Assembly (NCBI RefSeq): GCF_002008165.1
Contig: NZ_MRDM01000002.1
Span: 372,001 to 436,000 of the forward strand
Origin: Rhizobium laguerreae
GTDB taxonomy: Bacteria; Pseudomonadota; Alphaproteobacteria; Rhizobiales; Rhizobiaceae
Length of the DNA stretch: 64,000 nucleotides
Direction: 5' to 3'
The notes under the pieces were generated by a model. It was given only the letters and a program-made list of their open reading frames with translations, was not told the origin of the DNA and did no database searches. Each line of letters begins with the position of its first letter. Within the stretch, counting starts at the first letter, position 1. Position numbers and translations under genes: made by a program. Below, one piece after another: positions 27,026 through 35,135 of the stretch.

Positions 27026-27583
27026 TTCCGATTTCCTGAGCGTGCGTCGATCGTTAGTTTCTGCTGGGAATCATGTTCGCTTAGTCGGCTAAGCCGGGCG
27101 CCGAAAAAATCTCTCTACCCCAAGTGAGAGAATCGCCTGCGGGAATCACCTCCCGCGCTCAAGCCACTGACAGGTGGCGAAAGCGGATCGGTGCACGTCC
27201 GGTTACGCTTCCGGCAATCATGAATCCCTCGCAAGAGCCGCACTTTGTCAAAAAAGTGTCACGAATGTGTCGCCAAGCGCATGTCCAAATCTTTGTTGGC
27301 TTGACCTAAGCCTCCGCAAAATCACGGTTTTCTTAACGAAGCATAAAGGAAATCGAGGCCGGTTGCCCGACTTGTGTCCTTTCAGCAACAGAATGTCGGG
27401 AAGGCTCCTTCAAATCCCCTGTCCGAGTAAGTTGGTGATTGCGTGACGGCTTCCGTCTTGTATTTTCAGCGTCGGAAGCAAGGGCGACTGATCGTCCACT
27501 TCTTGAAACACGGGGATGGGGCAGGGAACGCTGCTCAGCGAAAGATCCCAAACCCGATCGAAACTTTGAATTGGAGGTCATTT
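27026..27583 (+). promoter_or_regulatory. long leader upstream of the porin gene
   Basis: 558 bases without a convincing gene. It must contain the porin promoter. A CTTCCG...CGGAAG inverted repeat spans about 27448-27478, and the last 25 bases end with GGAGG seven bases from the porin ATG. Long untranslated leaders are common for rhizobial porins, but no known RNA element is recognised here. Confidence 0.4.
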
Positions 27584-28606
27584 ATGAACATCAAGAGCCT
27601 TCTTCTCGGCTCCGCTGCTGCTCTCGCAGTAGTTTCCGGTGCTCAGGCTGCTGACGCTATCGTTGCTGCCGAGCCGGAACCGGTTGAATATGTTCGCGTC
27701 TGCGACGCTTACGGCACCGGCTACTTCTACATCCCGGGCACTGAAACCTGCCTCAAGATCGAAGGTTACATCCGTTTCCAGGTTGATATTGGTGACCAGC
27801 CGCTCAACCTTTCGGCAGACAACGACTCCGATTGGGACGCAAGAACTCGCGGCCAGGTTCAGTTCACGGCCAAGAGCGACACCGAGTATGGTCCGCTGAC
27901 CGGCGTCATCGTCATGCAGTTCAATGCTGACAACTCCTCGGAACAGGAAGCCATCCTCGACTCCGCTTACCTTGACATCGCCGGCTTCCGCGCTGGTCTG
28001 TTCTACAGCTGGTGGGACGATGGTCTCTCGGGCGAAACCGACGACATCGGCTCGCCGGTCACGCTGCATAACTCCATCCGTTATCAGTATGAAACCGACG
28101 CCTTCTACGCTGGCATCAGCGTCGATGAACTCGAAGACGGCTTCTACAAGGCGGACGAAGAACCCAACAACGTTGGCGTTGCAGTCGGTCTCGGCGGCAA
28201 GGCTGGTGCGTTCAGCTACCAGATCACTGCCGGCTACGACGTCGACAATGAAGAAGGTGCTGTCCGTGCAATGGGTACGGCTGACATCGGTCCTGGTACG
28301 CTCGGCCTCGCTGTTGTATACGCTACCGGCCCGAGCTCCTACTACACCGCGGCTGAATGGGCTGTCGCTGCCGAATACGCTATCAAGGCAACCGACAAGC
28401 TCAAGATCACCCCTGGTGTGCAGTACTACAGCAACTACGGCGTTGTCGGCGACGACTTTGCTGATGGCGATGCCTGGAAGGCTGGTCTGACGGTTGATTA
28501 CCAGATCGTCGACAACTTCTATGCCAAGGCTTCGGTTCAGTACCTCGATCCGGAAGATGATGACGACTCCACTTCGGGCTACTTCCGCCTGCAGCGTTCG
28601 TTCTAA
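27584..28606 (+). CDS. RopA-type outer-membrane porin
   Basis: 340 residues, porin family 2 of alphaproteobacteria. A 22-residue signal peptide (MNIKSLLLGSAAALAVVSGA) precedes ADAIVAAEPEPVEYVRVCDA and YFYIPGTETCLKIEGYIRFQ, the classic start of Rhizobium and Brucella porins with two cysteines. The rest is alternating beta strands rich in Tyr, Asp and Gly, closing in SGYFRLQRSF with a terminal Phe for BAM recognition. Codon choice is markedly biased (GTT, GCT, CAG, GAA), as in highly expressed genes. GGAGG precedes the ATG. Confidence 0.95.
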   Translation: MNIKSLLLGSAAALAVVSGAQAADAIVAAEPEPVEYVRVCDAYGTGYFYIPGTETCLKIEGYIRFQVDIGDQPLNLSADNDSDWDARTRGQVQFTAKSDTEYGPLTGVIVMQFNADNSSEQEAILDSAYLDIAGFRAGLFYSWWDDGLSGETDDIGSPVTLHNSIRYQYETDAFYAGISVDELEDGFYKADEEPNNVGVAVGLGGKAGAFSYQITAGYDVDNEEGAVRAMGTADIGPGTLGLAVVYATGPSSYYTAAEWAVAAEYAIKATDKLKITPGVQYYSNYGVVGDDFADGDAWKAGLTVDYQIVDNFYAKASVQYLDPEDDDDSTSGYFRLQRSF

Positions 28607-28631
28607 TCTGATCTGACTTCGGTCAATCAGG

Positions 28632-28659
28632 AAAGCCCGGCTCTCGAGCCGGGCTTTTT
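28632..28659 (+). terminator. strong porin terminator
   Basis: AAAGCCCGGCTC and GAGCCGGGCTTT form a perfect stem with a tiny loop, followed by TTTT. A textbook rho-independent terminator 25 bases after the porin stop codon. Confidence 0.93.
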
Positions 28660-28706
28660 GTATTTGGACGAATGGCCCATTGTACCAGCTGACCAATTTC
28701 CTGAGG

Positions 28707-29603
28707 TTATCGGCGGGTGGCGAGAAAAGCTCGAATTGTCGTGGGGATATTGCCGAGGTGCAGGAGCGGGGCATGTCCTTGTCCTTCGGCAGCATGAAGG
28801 ATCAACCGCGAATGCCGCCGTGCCATTTCGCCGGCGGTTTCCTGTGAAAGCAGCAACGTACTTTCACCGCGGATCAGCATGACCGGCAACCGGCTCAGGC
28901 TTTCGAATTGCCCCCAGAGATCAGGCAACGACTGGCTGAAATCGATCGATTTCAGTGCCTCTGCGATCGCCGGGTCGAAGTCGGCGACCGGCCGTCCACC
29001 TATATCGCGATAAAGGGCAAGCGCCATCTCGCGCCAGTCTTCCTCTGCAAGCGCGGCAAACGACGCGCCATGATTTTCCTTCAATATATCGGCCGCCTCG
29101 TTCCAGTCCGCCGGCTTCCTGCCGCCGTTGAGGTAATCGCGGATCCGCGCCAGCCCCTCAGCCTCGAGCACAGGCCCGATGTCGTTGAGGATGACGGCTT
29201 CGAGAAGATCCGGCCGTGTCGCCGCGATCAGATGCAGGATCAGCCCGCCCCGCGACGTGCCGATGAAGATCGCCCGCTCGATGCCGAGTGCTGCGCAGGC
29301 GGCAAGGACGTCGCCGGCCTCGATGGCGAGATTGTAGTTCGCCTTGTTCTCATCCCATGCCGAGTTTCCCCGTCCGCGCGAATCGAGCGCAATCACTCTG
29401 CGAGGCATTGTTGTGTCCCGGGAGAGAAGCAGTGCAAGCGGATGAAAATCCCGCGTATTGCGGGTCAGGCCGGGCAAGCAGATCACCGGCAGCCGTCCGG
29501 CGGCTGCCGCCTGGTCTGGTCGGTAGTCGCGGGCATAAAGCCTTAACCCATCAGAAGACGTGTAAAATCGTTCCTGGAAACCGCCTGCATCCATATCCGG
29601 CAT
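28707..29603 (-). CDS. alpha/beta hydrolase
   Basis: 298 residues. The nucleophile elbow is FIGTSRGGLILHLIA near residue 115 (GxSxG), the oxyanion region is PVICLPGLTRNTRDFHPLAL, and the catalytic His is in AEGQGHAPLLHLGNI near the C-terminus; the acid is probably in the segment after LIRGESTLL. Substrate unknown; relatives include esterases and lactonases. It lies 65 bp from the upstream lytic transglycosylase gene on the same strand and may be co-transcribed. Confidence 0.85.
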   Translation of the reverse strand: MPDMDAGGFQERFYTSSDGLRLYARDYRPDQAAAAGRLPVICLPGLTRNTRDFHPLALLLSRDTTMPRRVIALDSRGRGNSAWDENKANYNLAIEAGDVLAACAALGIERAIFIGTSRGGLILHLIAATRPDLLEAVILNDIGPVLEAEGLARIRDYLNGGRKPADWNEAADILKENHGASFAALAEEDWREMALALYRDIGGRPVADFDPAIAEALKSIDFSQSLPDLWGQFESLSRLPVMLIRGESTLLLSQETAGEMARRHSRLILHAAEGQGHAPLLHLGNIPTTIRAFLATRR

Positions 29604-29668
29604 CGCATCCCTCGAGATCTGTTTGATCCCGAAGATGTAGCTTGCTTTTCAAGTCGCGCCAAACGGCT

Positions 29669-31744
29669 TCAGGAGGCGCTGCGTCCGCCGATCAGGTCGC
29701 GCTCGATATCGGTGGGTTGGCCGAGACGGGCTTTATAAACTTCGTAGTTCTCCATCACCCGCTGTACGTAGTTGCGCGTTTCGGGGAAGGGGATGCGCTC
29801 GATCCAGTCGACGATCTCGTCGATCGGCCTGCCGCGCGGATCGCCGTAGCGGCCGATCCATTCCGGCACCCGCTTCGGCCCGGCATTATAGGCAATGAAG
29901 GTGAGGATATAGGAGCCGCCGAAGGCGTCGATCTGCTCGCCGAGATAATGAGCACCGAGTGTCGCGTTATAGCCGGCATCGGCCGTCAGCTTGTCTTTGG
30001 AAAAGGCGATGTTGTGGCGCTTGGCCACCGCCTGGGCTGTTCCCGGCAGAATCTGCAGCAGGCCGCGCGCGTTCGCCGCCGATACGGCGGCTGGGTTGAA
30101 GGCGCTTTCCTGCCGGGCGATGGCATAGGCGAGCGCCTTGCCGGAGCCTGTTATGTTGGCGTTCGCCGGGATTACGCCGACCGGAAAGGCAAGCGCTGCG
30201 ACATCGATGCCGCGTCCATAGGCGATCTTTCCGATCTGCAGCGAGAGATGATGATCGCCGGATTGCTCGGCCCGTGCCGCAAGGACAGCCAATTCACCGG
30301 GGCTTTGCAGTTGATCGGCGAGCGCGAGATAGAGAATGGCGGCCCGCCATCCATGGCCGGCGGCCTCCAGCCGGGCGATCGCCTGCACGGCTTCGCGTGC
30401 CTGGAAGCGCTGCCGGTCGGCCGTGCTCGGTGCGGGATAGGTGACGTTAAGCGTCTTTCGCCCCAGCCTTTCGGCCGCGAGCTGTCCATAGAAGGTGCCG
30501 GGAAAATTCGCGGCCTTCGCATAGAGTTCGCTGGATTTGCCGGGGCCTCCGGCCTCCGCTGCTCGTCCCAGCCAATACCAGGCGCGTGAAACCGAGATCG
30601 GTCCGTTTGATGTCTGGAGGATCTTGCGGAAATGTTTTTCCGCCGTTGCCGGGTCCCGCAGGCCGCGAAGCGCGTACCATCCGGCATGGAATTCAGCCTC
30701 GACGATATCCGTCGGGCTCGTTGCGGCGTAGTTTGCGACGATGCGATAGGCAGGCTTGAACTGTCCCTGGTCGACGAGACCACGGCTGATGATGCGCTGC
30801 TCGTTCCACCATTCGCCGGAATTGACGAGTTCGCTACGCTCGGGCGGCATCTGCTCCAGAAGCACGGCCGCTTCGGCATATTTGTCTTGCTTGCGTAGAT
30901 ATTCGATCCGCGCAAACAGCAGGCCGGCATCGCCGCGCCATTTCGCATCGACGGCGTTGAGCAGCGCGCCGGCATTGCCGGCTTTGGCGTCGACTGCAGC
31001 CCAGGCCGTGTAGAGCGACTGCGCCTGGCCCATGTCTCCGAAGCGCTTGGCCTGCGCCACCCGGCCGCGATACATCAGATAGTCCATCCGCGCCTTATGG
31101 TCGGCAGGCGTCAACAGCGCGGAAAACTCGATGAGGATCTTGTCCTCGGTCGCCTTGTCGAGCGCCTCTACGCGCCAGACCTTGCGGATATATTTCGCCG
31201 CCTGCGCCTGCTTGCCTGACGCAACCAGCGCCCGGCCGAGGATGACGGCGCCCTGCATTGTCTCGGGCGCGGTATCGCCGAAGGCGGCGAGCACGGCGGA
31301 AGGGGCGGGATTTTCATCATAGATCGCGCGTTCGGAATAGGCGCGCAACCGCGAAAGACCCGGCCAGCCCTTGAGCTCTTGCGCGGCGCTGGCGATTTCA
31401 AAAGAAGGAACGCCCTTCAATCCGGAAACGGCGATCGCCCAGGTGAGGATATGGCGGTCGAGCGTCCCGTCGCGCATGCTGTCACGGATCGAAAGTGCCA
31501 GCTGCGGATCCTTGTCGGAAAGCGCGTCGAGGCCGGCCTTCAGGTCGCCATTGACGGGCGCGATGGCCGGATTGCGCGGAATAGCGCCTGTCGTGATCGA
31601 TTCCGGTATGGCTGTCTCGGGAATGAAGCCGAGCGGCTTGACCTCAGGCATGGAAGTGCTCTCGCCGGGAAGCGGCGACGCAACGCTGCCCCACGCAGCG
31701 GCAATGAAGCCGAAGGCGGACAGAATCAGGACAGCTTTCTTCAT
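29669..31744 (-). CDS. soluble lytic murein transglycosylase
   Basis: 691 residues. An N-terminal signal peptide (MKKAVLILSAFGFIAAAWGS) is followed by a long alpha-superhelical region and a C-terminal SLT domain: AIARQESAFNPAAVSAANAR with the catalytic Glu, GLLQILPGTAQAVAKRHNI, and FIAYNAGPKRVPEWIGRYGD. It cleaves peptidoglycan glycan strands in the periplasm, forming 1,6-anhydro ends. The start at 31744 begins the signal peptide; an upstream in-frame ATG has no better Shine-Dalgarno sequence. Confidence 0.93.
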   Translation of the reverse strand: MKKAVLILSAFGFIAAAWGSVASPLPGESTSMPEVKPLGFIPETAIPESITTGAIPRNPAIAPVNGDLKAGLDALSDKDPQLALSIRDSMRDGTLDRHILTWAIAVSGLKGVPSFEIASAAQELKGWPGLSRLRAYSERAIYDENPAPSAVLAAFGDTAPETMQGAVILGRALVASGKQAQAAKYIRKVWRVEALDKATEDKILIEFSALLTPADHKARMDYLMYRGRVAQAKRFGDMGQAQSLYTAWAAVDAKAGNAGALLNAVDAKWRGDAGLLFARIEYLRKQDKYAEAAVLLEQMPPERSELVNSGEWWNEQRIISRGLVDQGQFKPAYRIVANYAATSPTDIVEAEFHAGWYALRGLRDPATAEKHFRKILQTSNGPISVSRAWYWLGRAAEAGGPGKSSELYAKAANFPGTFYGQLAAERLGRKTLNVTYPAPSTADRQRFQAREAVQAIARLEAAGHGWRAAILYLALADQLQSPGELAVLAARAEQSGDHHLSLQIGKIAYGRGIDVAALAFPVGVIPANANITGSGKALAYAIARQESAFNPAAVSAANARGLLQILPGTAQAVAKRHNIAFSKDKLTADAGYNATLGAHYLGEQIDAFGGSYILTFIAYNAGPKRVPEWIGRYGDPRGRPIDEIVDWIERIPFPETRNYVQRVMENYEVYKARLGQPTDIERDLIGGRSAS

Positions 31745-31958
31745 CCGGGATCTCGCAATGAAAACACGCCTTGCCATTAGGCTAGAGGCATCTTAACGAA
31801 ACCTTACCGTACCAGGTAAAATTCATTCACATCTGCTATCGGAATTTGCCCTAAACCGAACTCTACGCGCTTGTCGCGATGATTTCGGCGCTCTATGGTG
31901 CGCAACTCTTATTCATGGAATGCGGCCGAAGCAAGGATTTGGTCGTGAGGAGCTTTGC

Positions 31959-32843
31959 ATGTTCAATGGGTCCATTCCCGCCCTCGTCACCCCCTTCACC
32001 GATGCCGGACTGATCGACGAAGACAGCTTCGCCGCTCATGTCGACTGGCAGATCAAGGAAGGCAGCGGCGGTCTCGTTCCGGTCGGCACAACCGGCGAAT
32101 CCCCGACGCTGTCGCATGCCGAACACAAGCGGGTGGTGGAACTCTGCATCGAAGTTGCCGCAAAACGCGTTCCCGTCATGGCCGGTGCCGGCTCGAACAA
32201 TACGCGTGAGGCGATCGAACTTGCCCAGCATGCCGAAAAGGTCGGTGCGAACGCCGTGCTGGTCGTCACCCCCTATTACAACAAGCCGACGCAGAAGGGT
32301 TTGATCGCGCATTTTTCGGCGATCGCCGAGGCCGTCGATCTGCCGATCTATATCTACAATATCCCCGGTCGCTCGGTGGTCGACATGACGCCCGAAACGA
32401 TGGGTGCGCTCGCCAAGGCGCATAGGAATATCGTCGGCGTCAAGGATGCGACGGGCAAGATCGAGCGCGTCTCCGAACAGCGCATCAGCTGCGGCGCGGA
32501 TTTCAGGCAATTGTCAGGCGAGGATGCGACGGCGCTTGGCTTCAACGCCCATGGCGGCGTCGGCTGTATTTCGGTGACGGCGAATGTCGCCCCGCGTCTC
32601 TGTGCCGACTTCCAGGCGGCGACGCTGGCCGGCGACTATGCCCGCGCCCTGGAATATCAGGATCGGCTGATGCCGCTGCACAAGGCTATCTTCCTTGAGC
32701 CGGGTCTTTGCGGCGCCAAATACGGGCTCTCCAAGCTCGGCCGGATGAGCCGCAACGTTCGTTCGCCGCTGCTTTCGACGCTGGAGCCGGCAACGGAATC
32801 GGCGATCGACGCCGCGATGCGCCATGCAGGCCTGCTGAACTGA
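31959..32843 (+). CDS. dapA: 4-hydroxy-tetrahydrodipicolinate synthase
   Basis: 294 residues, full length. [15 protein letters not shown] supplies the active-site threonines, [11 protein letters not shown] the tyrosine and [12 protein letters not shown] the Schiff-base lysine near residue 160. It condenses pyruvate with aspartate semialdehyde in the first step of lysine and diaminopimelate synthesis. AGGAGC lies before the ATG at 31959. It is divergent from the lytic transglycosylase gene and followed by smpB, a common rhizobial order. Confidence 0.97.
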   Translation: MFNGSIPALVTPFTDAGLIDEDSFAAHVDWQIKEGSGGLVPVGTTGESPTLSHAEHKRVVELCIEVAAKRVPVMAGAGSNNTREAIELAQHAEKVGANAVLVVTPYYNKPTQKGLIAHFSAIAEAVDLPIYIYNIPGRSVVDMTPETMGALAKAHRNIVGVKDATGKIERVSEQRISCGADFRQLSGEDATALGFNAHGGVGCISVTANVAPRLCADFQAATLAGDYARALEYQDRLMPLHKAIFLEPGLCGAKYGLSKLGRMSRNVRSPLLSTLEPATESAIDAAMRHAGLLN

Positions 32844-32844
32844 C

Positions 32845-32875
32845 GAGACCGGCCGTCTTCACAAGACGGGGTCTC
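32845..32875 (+). terminator. hairpin directly after dapA
   Basis: GAGACC..CCGTCTT pairs with AAGACGG..GGTCTC with a two-base bulge and a three-base loop, beginning two bases after the stop codon. It is followed by TCCCTTA, so the T run is poor; termination may be partial. Confidence 0.5.
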
Positions 32876-32901
32876 TCCCTTACATAGAGGGCAAGGAATG
32901 A

Positions 32902-32921
32902 GGGCGCGGCTTTTCGCGCCC
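32902..32921 (+). promoter_or_regulatory. GC hairpin in the smpB leader
   Basis: GGGCGCG-GCTTTT-CGCGCCC is a seven-base-pair perfect stem ending 23 bases before the smpB start codon. It lacks a T run on either strand, so a role in mRNA stability or translation is more likely than termination. Confidence 0.45.
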
Positions 32922-32944
32922 TAAAAAGCAATTGGAATATCGTC

Positions 32945-33424
32945 ATGGCCCCCAAAGGCAGCCAGCGCGTGGTGAATAAGGTCGTGGCCGAAAACCGCAA
33001 GGCCCGCTTTAACTACGAGATCATCGATACTTACGAGGCCGGCATCGTGCTGATGGGCACGGAGGTCAAGTCGCTGCGCGAAGGCAAGGCCAATATCGCC
33101 GAATCCTACGCCTCGGATGAGGGCGGCGAGATCTGGCTGATCAATTCCTATCTACCGGAATATCTGCAGGCCAACCGCTTCAATCACGAACCGCGCCGCC
33201 GCCGCAAGCTGCTGCTGTCGGGCCGTGAAATCCATCGCCTGCGCTCTGCCATCAACCGTGAAGGCATGACGCTGATCCCGCTGAAGATCTATTTCAATGA
33301 TCGCGGTCGGGCGAAGATGGAACTGGCGCTCGCCAAGGGTAAGAAATTGCACGATAAGCGCGAATCCGAGAAGGAGCGCGATTGGAACCGGCAGAAGAGC
33401 CGCCTGCTGAAGGCTCATGGTTGA
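32945..33424 (+). CDS. smpB: SsrA-binding protein SmpB
   Basis: 159 residues. [20 protein letters not shown] and [16 protein letters not shown] are family hallmarks, and the basic tail [18 protein letters not shown] inserts into the mRNA channel during trans-translation. With tmRNA it frees ribosomes stalled on broken messages. It starts 101 bp after dapA. A family-B repeat follows its stop. Confidence 0.97.
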   Translation: MAPKGSQRVVNKVVAENRKARFNYEIIDTYEAGIVLMGTEVKSLREGKANIAESYASDEGGEIWLINSYLPEYLQANRFNHEPRRRRKLLLSGREIHRLRSAINREGMTLIPLKIYFNDRGRAKMELALAKGKKLHDKRESEKERDWNRQKSRLLKAHG

Positions 33425-33541
33425 CCGCGCTAAAGCATGTCGCGCAAAAGTGTGCGGCGGTTTTGCGACAACGGCATGCGTAAAAACAAAGACTTAAAGC
33501 GCAAGACGCGAATCTGGAAGATCGCGGCGCGCTTTAGGTCC
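33425..33541. repeat. family B palindromic repeat after smpB
   Basis: TAAAGCATGTCGCGCAAAAG and GGCGGTTTTGCGACAACGGCATGCG form a first hairpin; AAAGCGCAAGACGCG and CGCGGCGCGCTTTAG a second, with GTAAAAACAAAGA between them. The layout parallels family A. A fragment in reverse orientation is at 42373-42419. Confidence 0.75.
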
Positions 33542-33647
33542 GATCACGCTGCAATCGGCCGCTGTCGCGTATCGTCCATGTAAAGGCGTGGCCACGCGAG
33601 GAGCTGGCCGCCGCGCCCTGCATAATTCAAAGTGTTACAGTGAGAGA

Positions 33648-34229
33648 TCAGTCCTCGAAATCGCTGGCCGGCGCGACTTCGGCCGGGCGTGGCGCCCGCT
33701 CGGAAGGATCGCGACCGATCTCAGCCTTCAGAGACAAGAGATCGATGAAATGATCGGCCTGGCGGCGCAGGTCGTCGGCAATCATTGGTGGCTGGGTCGC
33801 CATGGTTGATATCACCGAGACCTTGCGGCCTCTGCGCTGCAATGCCTCGACCAGGTTGGTGAAATCGCCGTCGCCCGAGAAGATGACCAGATGATCGACC
33901 GTTTCGGATTGTTCCATGGCATCGATCGCAAGCTCGATGTCCATGTTGCCTTTGATCTTTCGGCGCCCCATGGAATCCGTGAATTCCTTGGCGGGCTTGG
34001 TGACGACTTTGTAGCCGTTGTAGTCGAGCCAGTCGATCAGCGGCCGGATCGACGAATATTCCTGATCTTCGATCAGAGCGGTATAATAATACGCGCGCAG
34101 CAGATATCCGCGTTTCTGGAATGCTTTCAGGAGCTTGCGGTAATCAATGTCAAAGCCGAGGCTCTTGGATGCAGCGTAGAGATTGGCGCCGTCAATGAAG
34201 AGTGCAATTTTTTCGCGTGGGTCAAACAT
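33648..34229 (-). CDS. NYN-domain (LabA/DUF88) protein
   Basis: 193 residues. IALFIDGANLYAASKSLGFD at the start, KGNMDIELAIDAMEQSE in the middle and HLVIFSGDGDFTNLVEALQR supply the aspartates of a PIN-like NYN nuclease fold. Such proteins are likely RNA-processing or RNA-decay nucleases. A flexible charged tail ends the protein. It is divergent from rpoZ, within the translation and transcription block. Confidence 0.9.
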   Translation of the reverse strand: MFDPREKIALFIDGANLYAASKSLGFDIDYRKLLKAFQKRGYLLRAYYYTALIEDQEYSSIRPLIDWLDYNGYKVVTKPAKEFTDSMGRRKIKGNMDIELAIDAMEQSETVDHLVIFSGDGDFTNLVEALQRRGRKVSVISTMATQPPMIADDLRRQADHFIDLLSLKAEIGRDPSERAPRPAEVAPASDFED

Positions 34230-34527
34230 CGCTTACCAATCCAATGAGAGCAATCGAAATCCGTATGGGTCAAACTTCAATAAAAACAATAGCTTGTGTT
34301 TCGATTTCGATCTGATCCTTTACTTTATGAATTATTCATATATGAAAGATTTAGGGCACGATTCGACATATTCCAAGCAACCTTCGGTGGAATTATGACA
34401 TTCTCCATGGAAATCTAGCTCAGCCGCGGATAAAGACGAGGGGAGCCGGAACGAAAAACTTGTATTTGCCCGGTTTTAATTGTATCGGGCGTGTTAATCC
34501 CGAAATGACGACCGTAAAGGACAGGCA
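34230..34527. other. AT-rich divergent promoter region of the NYN gene and rpoZ
   Basis: 298 bases, noticeably AT-rich against its surroundings (for example around 34255-34400). No coding frame is convincing. It should contain the promoters for the two divergent genes. Confidence 0.4.
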
Positions 34528-34932
34528 ATGGCCCGTGTCACAGTTGAAGATTGCATCGACAAGGTGGAGAACCGCTTCGAGCTGGTTCTGCTCGCCAGCC
34601 ACCGCGCCCGGCTGATTTCCCAGGGTGCCTCGATCACCATCGATCGCGACAACGACAAGAATCCTGTCGTGGCCCTGCGCGAAATCGCCGACGAGACGCT
34701 TTCGCCCGATGACCTCAAGGAAGATCTGATCCATTCGCTGCAGAAGCACGTCGAAGTCGACGAGCCCGAGCCCGACCCGGCAAGCATGATCGCCGCCGGC
34801 GGTGCCACTGCGGCCGACAGCGAAGAGCAGGACGACGTGCCGGAGACGATCACTTTCGACCAGATGTCGGAAGAAGAGCTGCTTGCCGGCATCGAAGGCC
34901 TTGTGCCGCCGGAAAAGAGCGACGACTACTAA
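34528..34932 (+). CDS. rpoZ: RNA polymerase omega subunit
   Basis: 134 residues. [36 protein letters not shown] and [14 protein letters not shown] are the conserved omega sequence; the acidic C-terminal extension ([20 protein letters not shown]) is typical of Rhizobiales. It aids assembly of beta-prime and forms part of a ppGpp site in proteobacterial polymerase. It lies directly upstream of rel with a terminator between. Confidence 0.96.
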   Translation: MARVTVEDCIDKVENRFELVLLASHRARLISQGASITIDRDNDKNPVVALREIADETLSPDDLKEDLIHSLQKHVEVDEPEPDPASMIAAGGATAADSEEQDDVPETITFDQMSEEELLAGIEGLVPPEKSDDY

Positions 34933-35085
34933 GCGCACCGGCCGGATCTCCGTCGCATCGGTCAGATGCAATCCCGCGGTCGCATTGATGCGATCCGAAA
35001 AAAGCTGCATGCGACGCAAAAGAGCGACGATTACCAATCGTCAATCTTGCACCTTTATTGCTTAGGCATATTATTGCCCATGTGT

Positions 35086-35117
35086 GCGCCAATCGTTGAT
35101 TGGCGCGCTTTTATTTT
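35086..35117 (+). terminator. rho-independent terminator in the rpoZ-rel gap
   Basis: GCGCCAATC-GTT-GATTGGCGC is a perfect nine-base-pair stem followed by GCTTTTATTTTT. It ends 19 bases before the rel start codon, so any rpoZ transcript reaching rel must read through it. Confidence 0.85.
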
Positions 35118-35135
35118 TATCGGAGTGGCTTTGGA

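Noticed and set aside
26935..27330. Genomic island attached to tRNA-Ser
   Set aside because: No integrase and no direct repeat of the tRNA 3' end is seen in the window; the genes beyond are core.
31790..31815. CtrA-like TTAA-CGAAACC-TTAC near dapA
   Set aside because: One mismatch and no neighbouring half-sites, so chance is likely.
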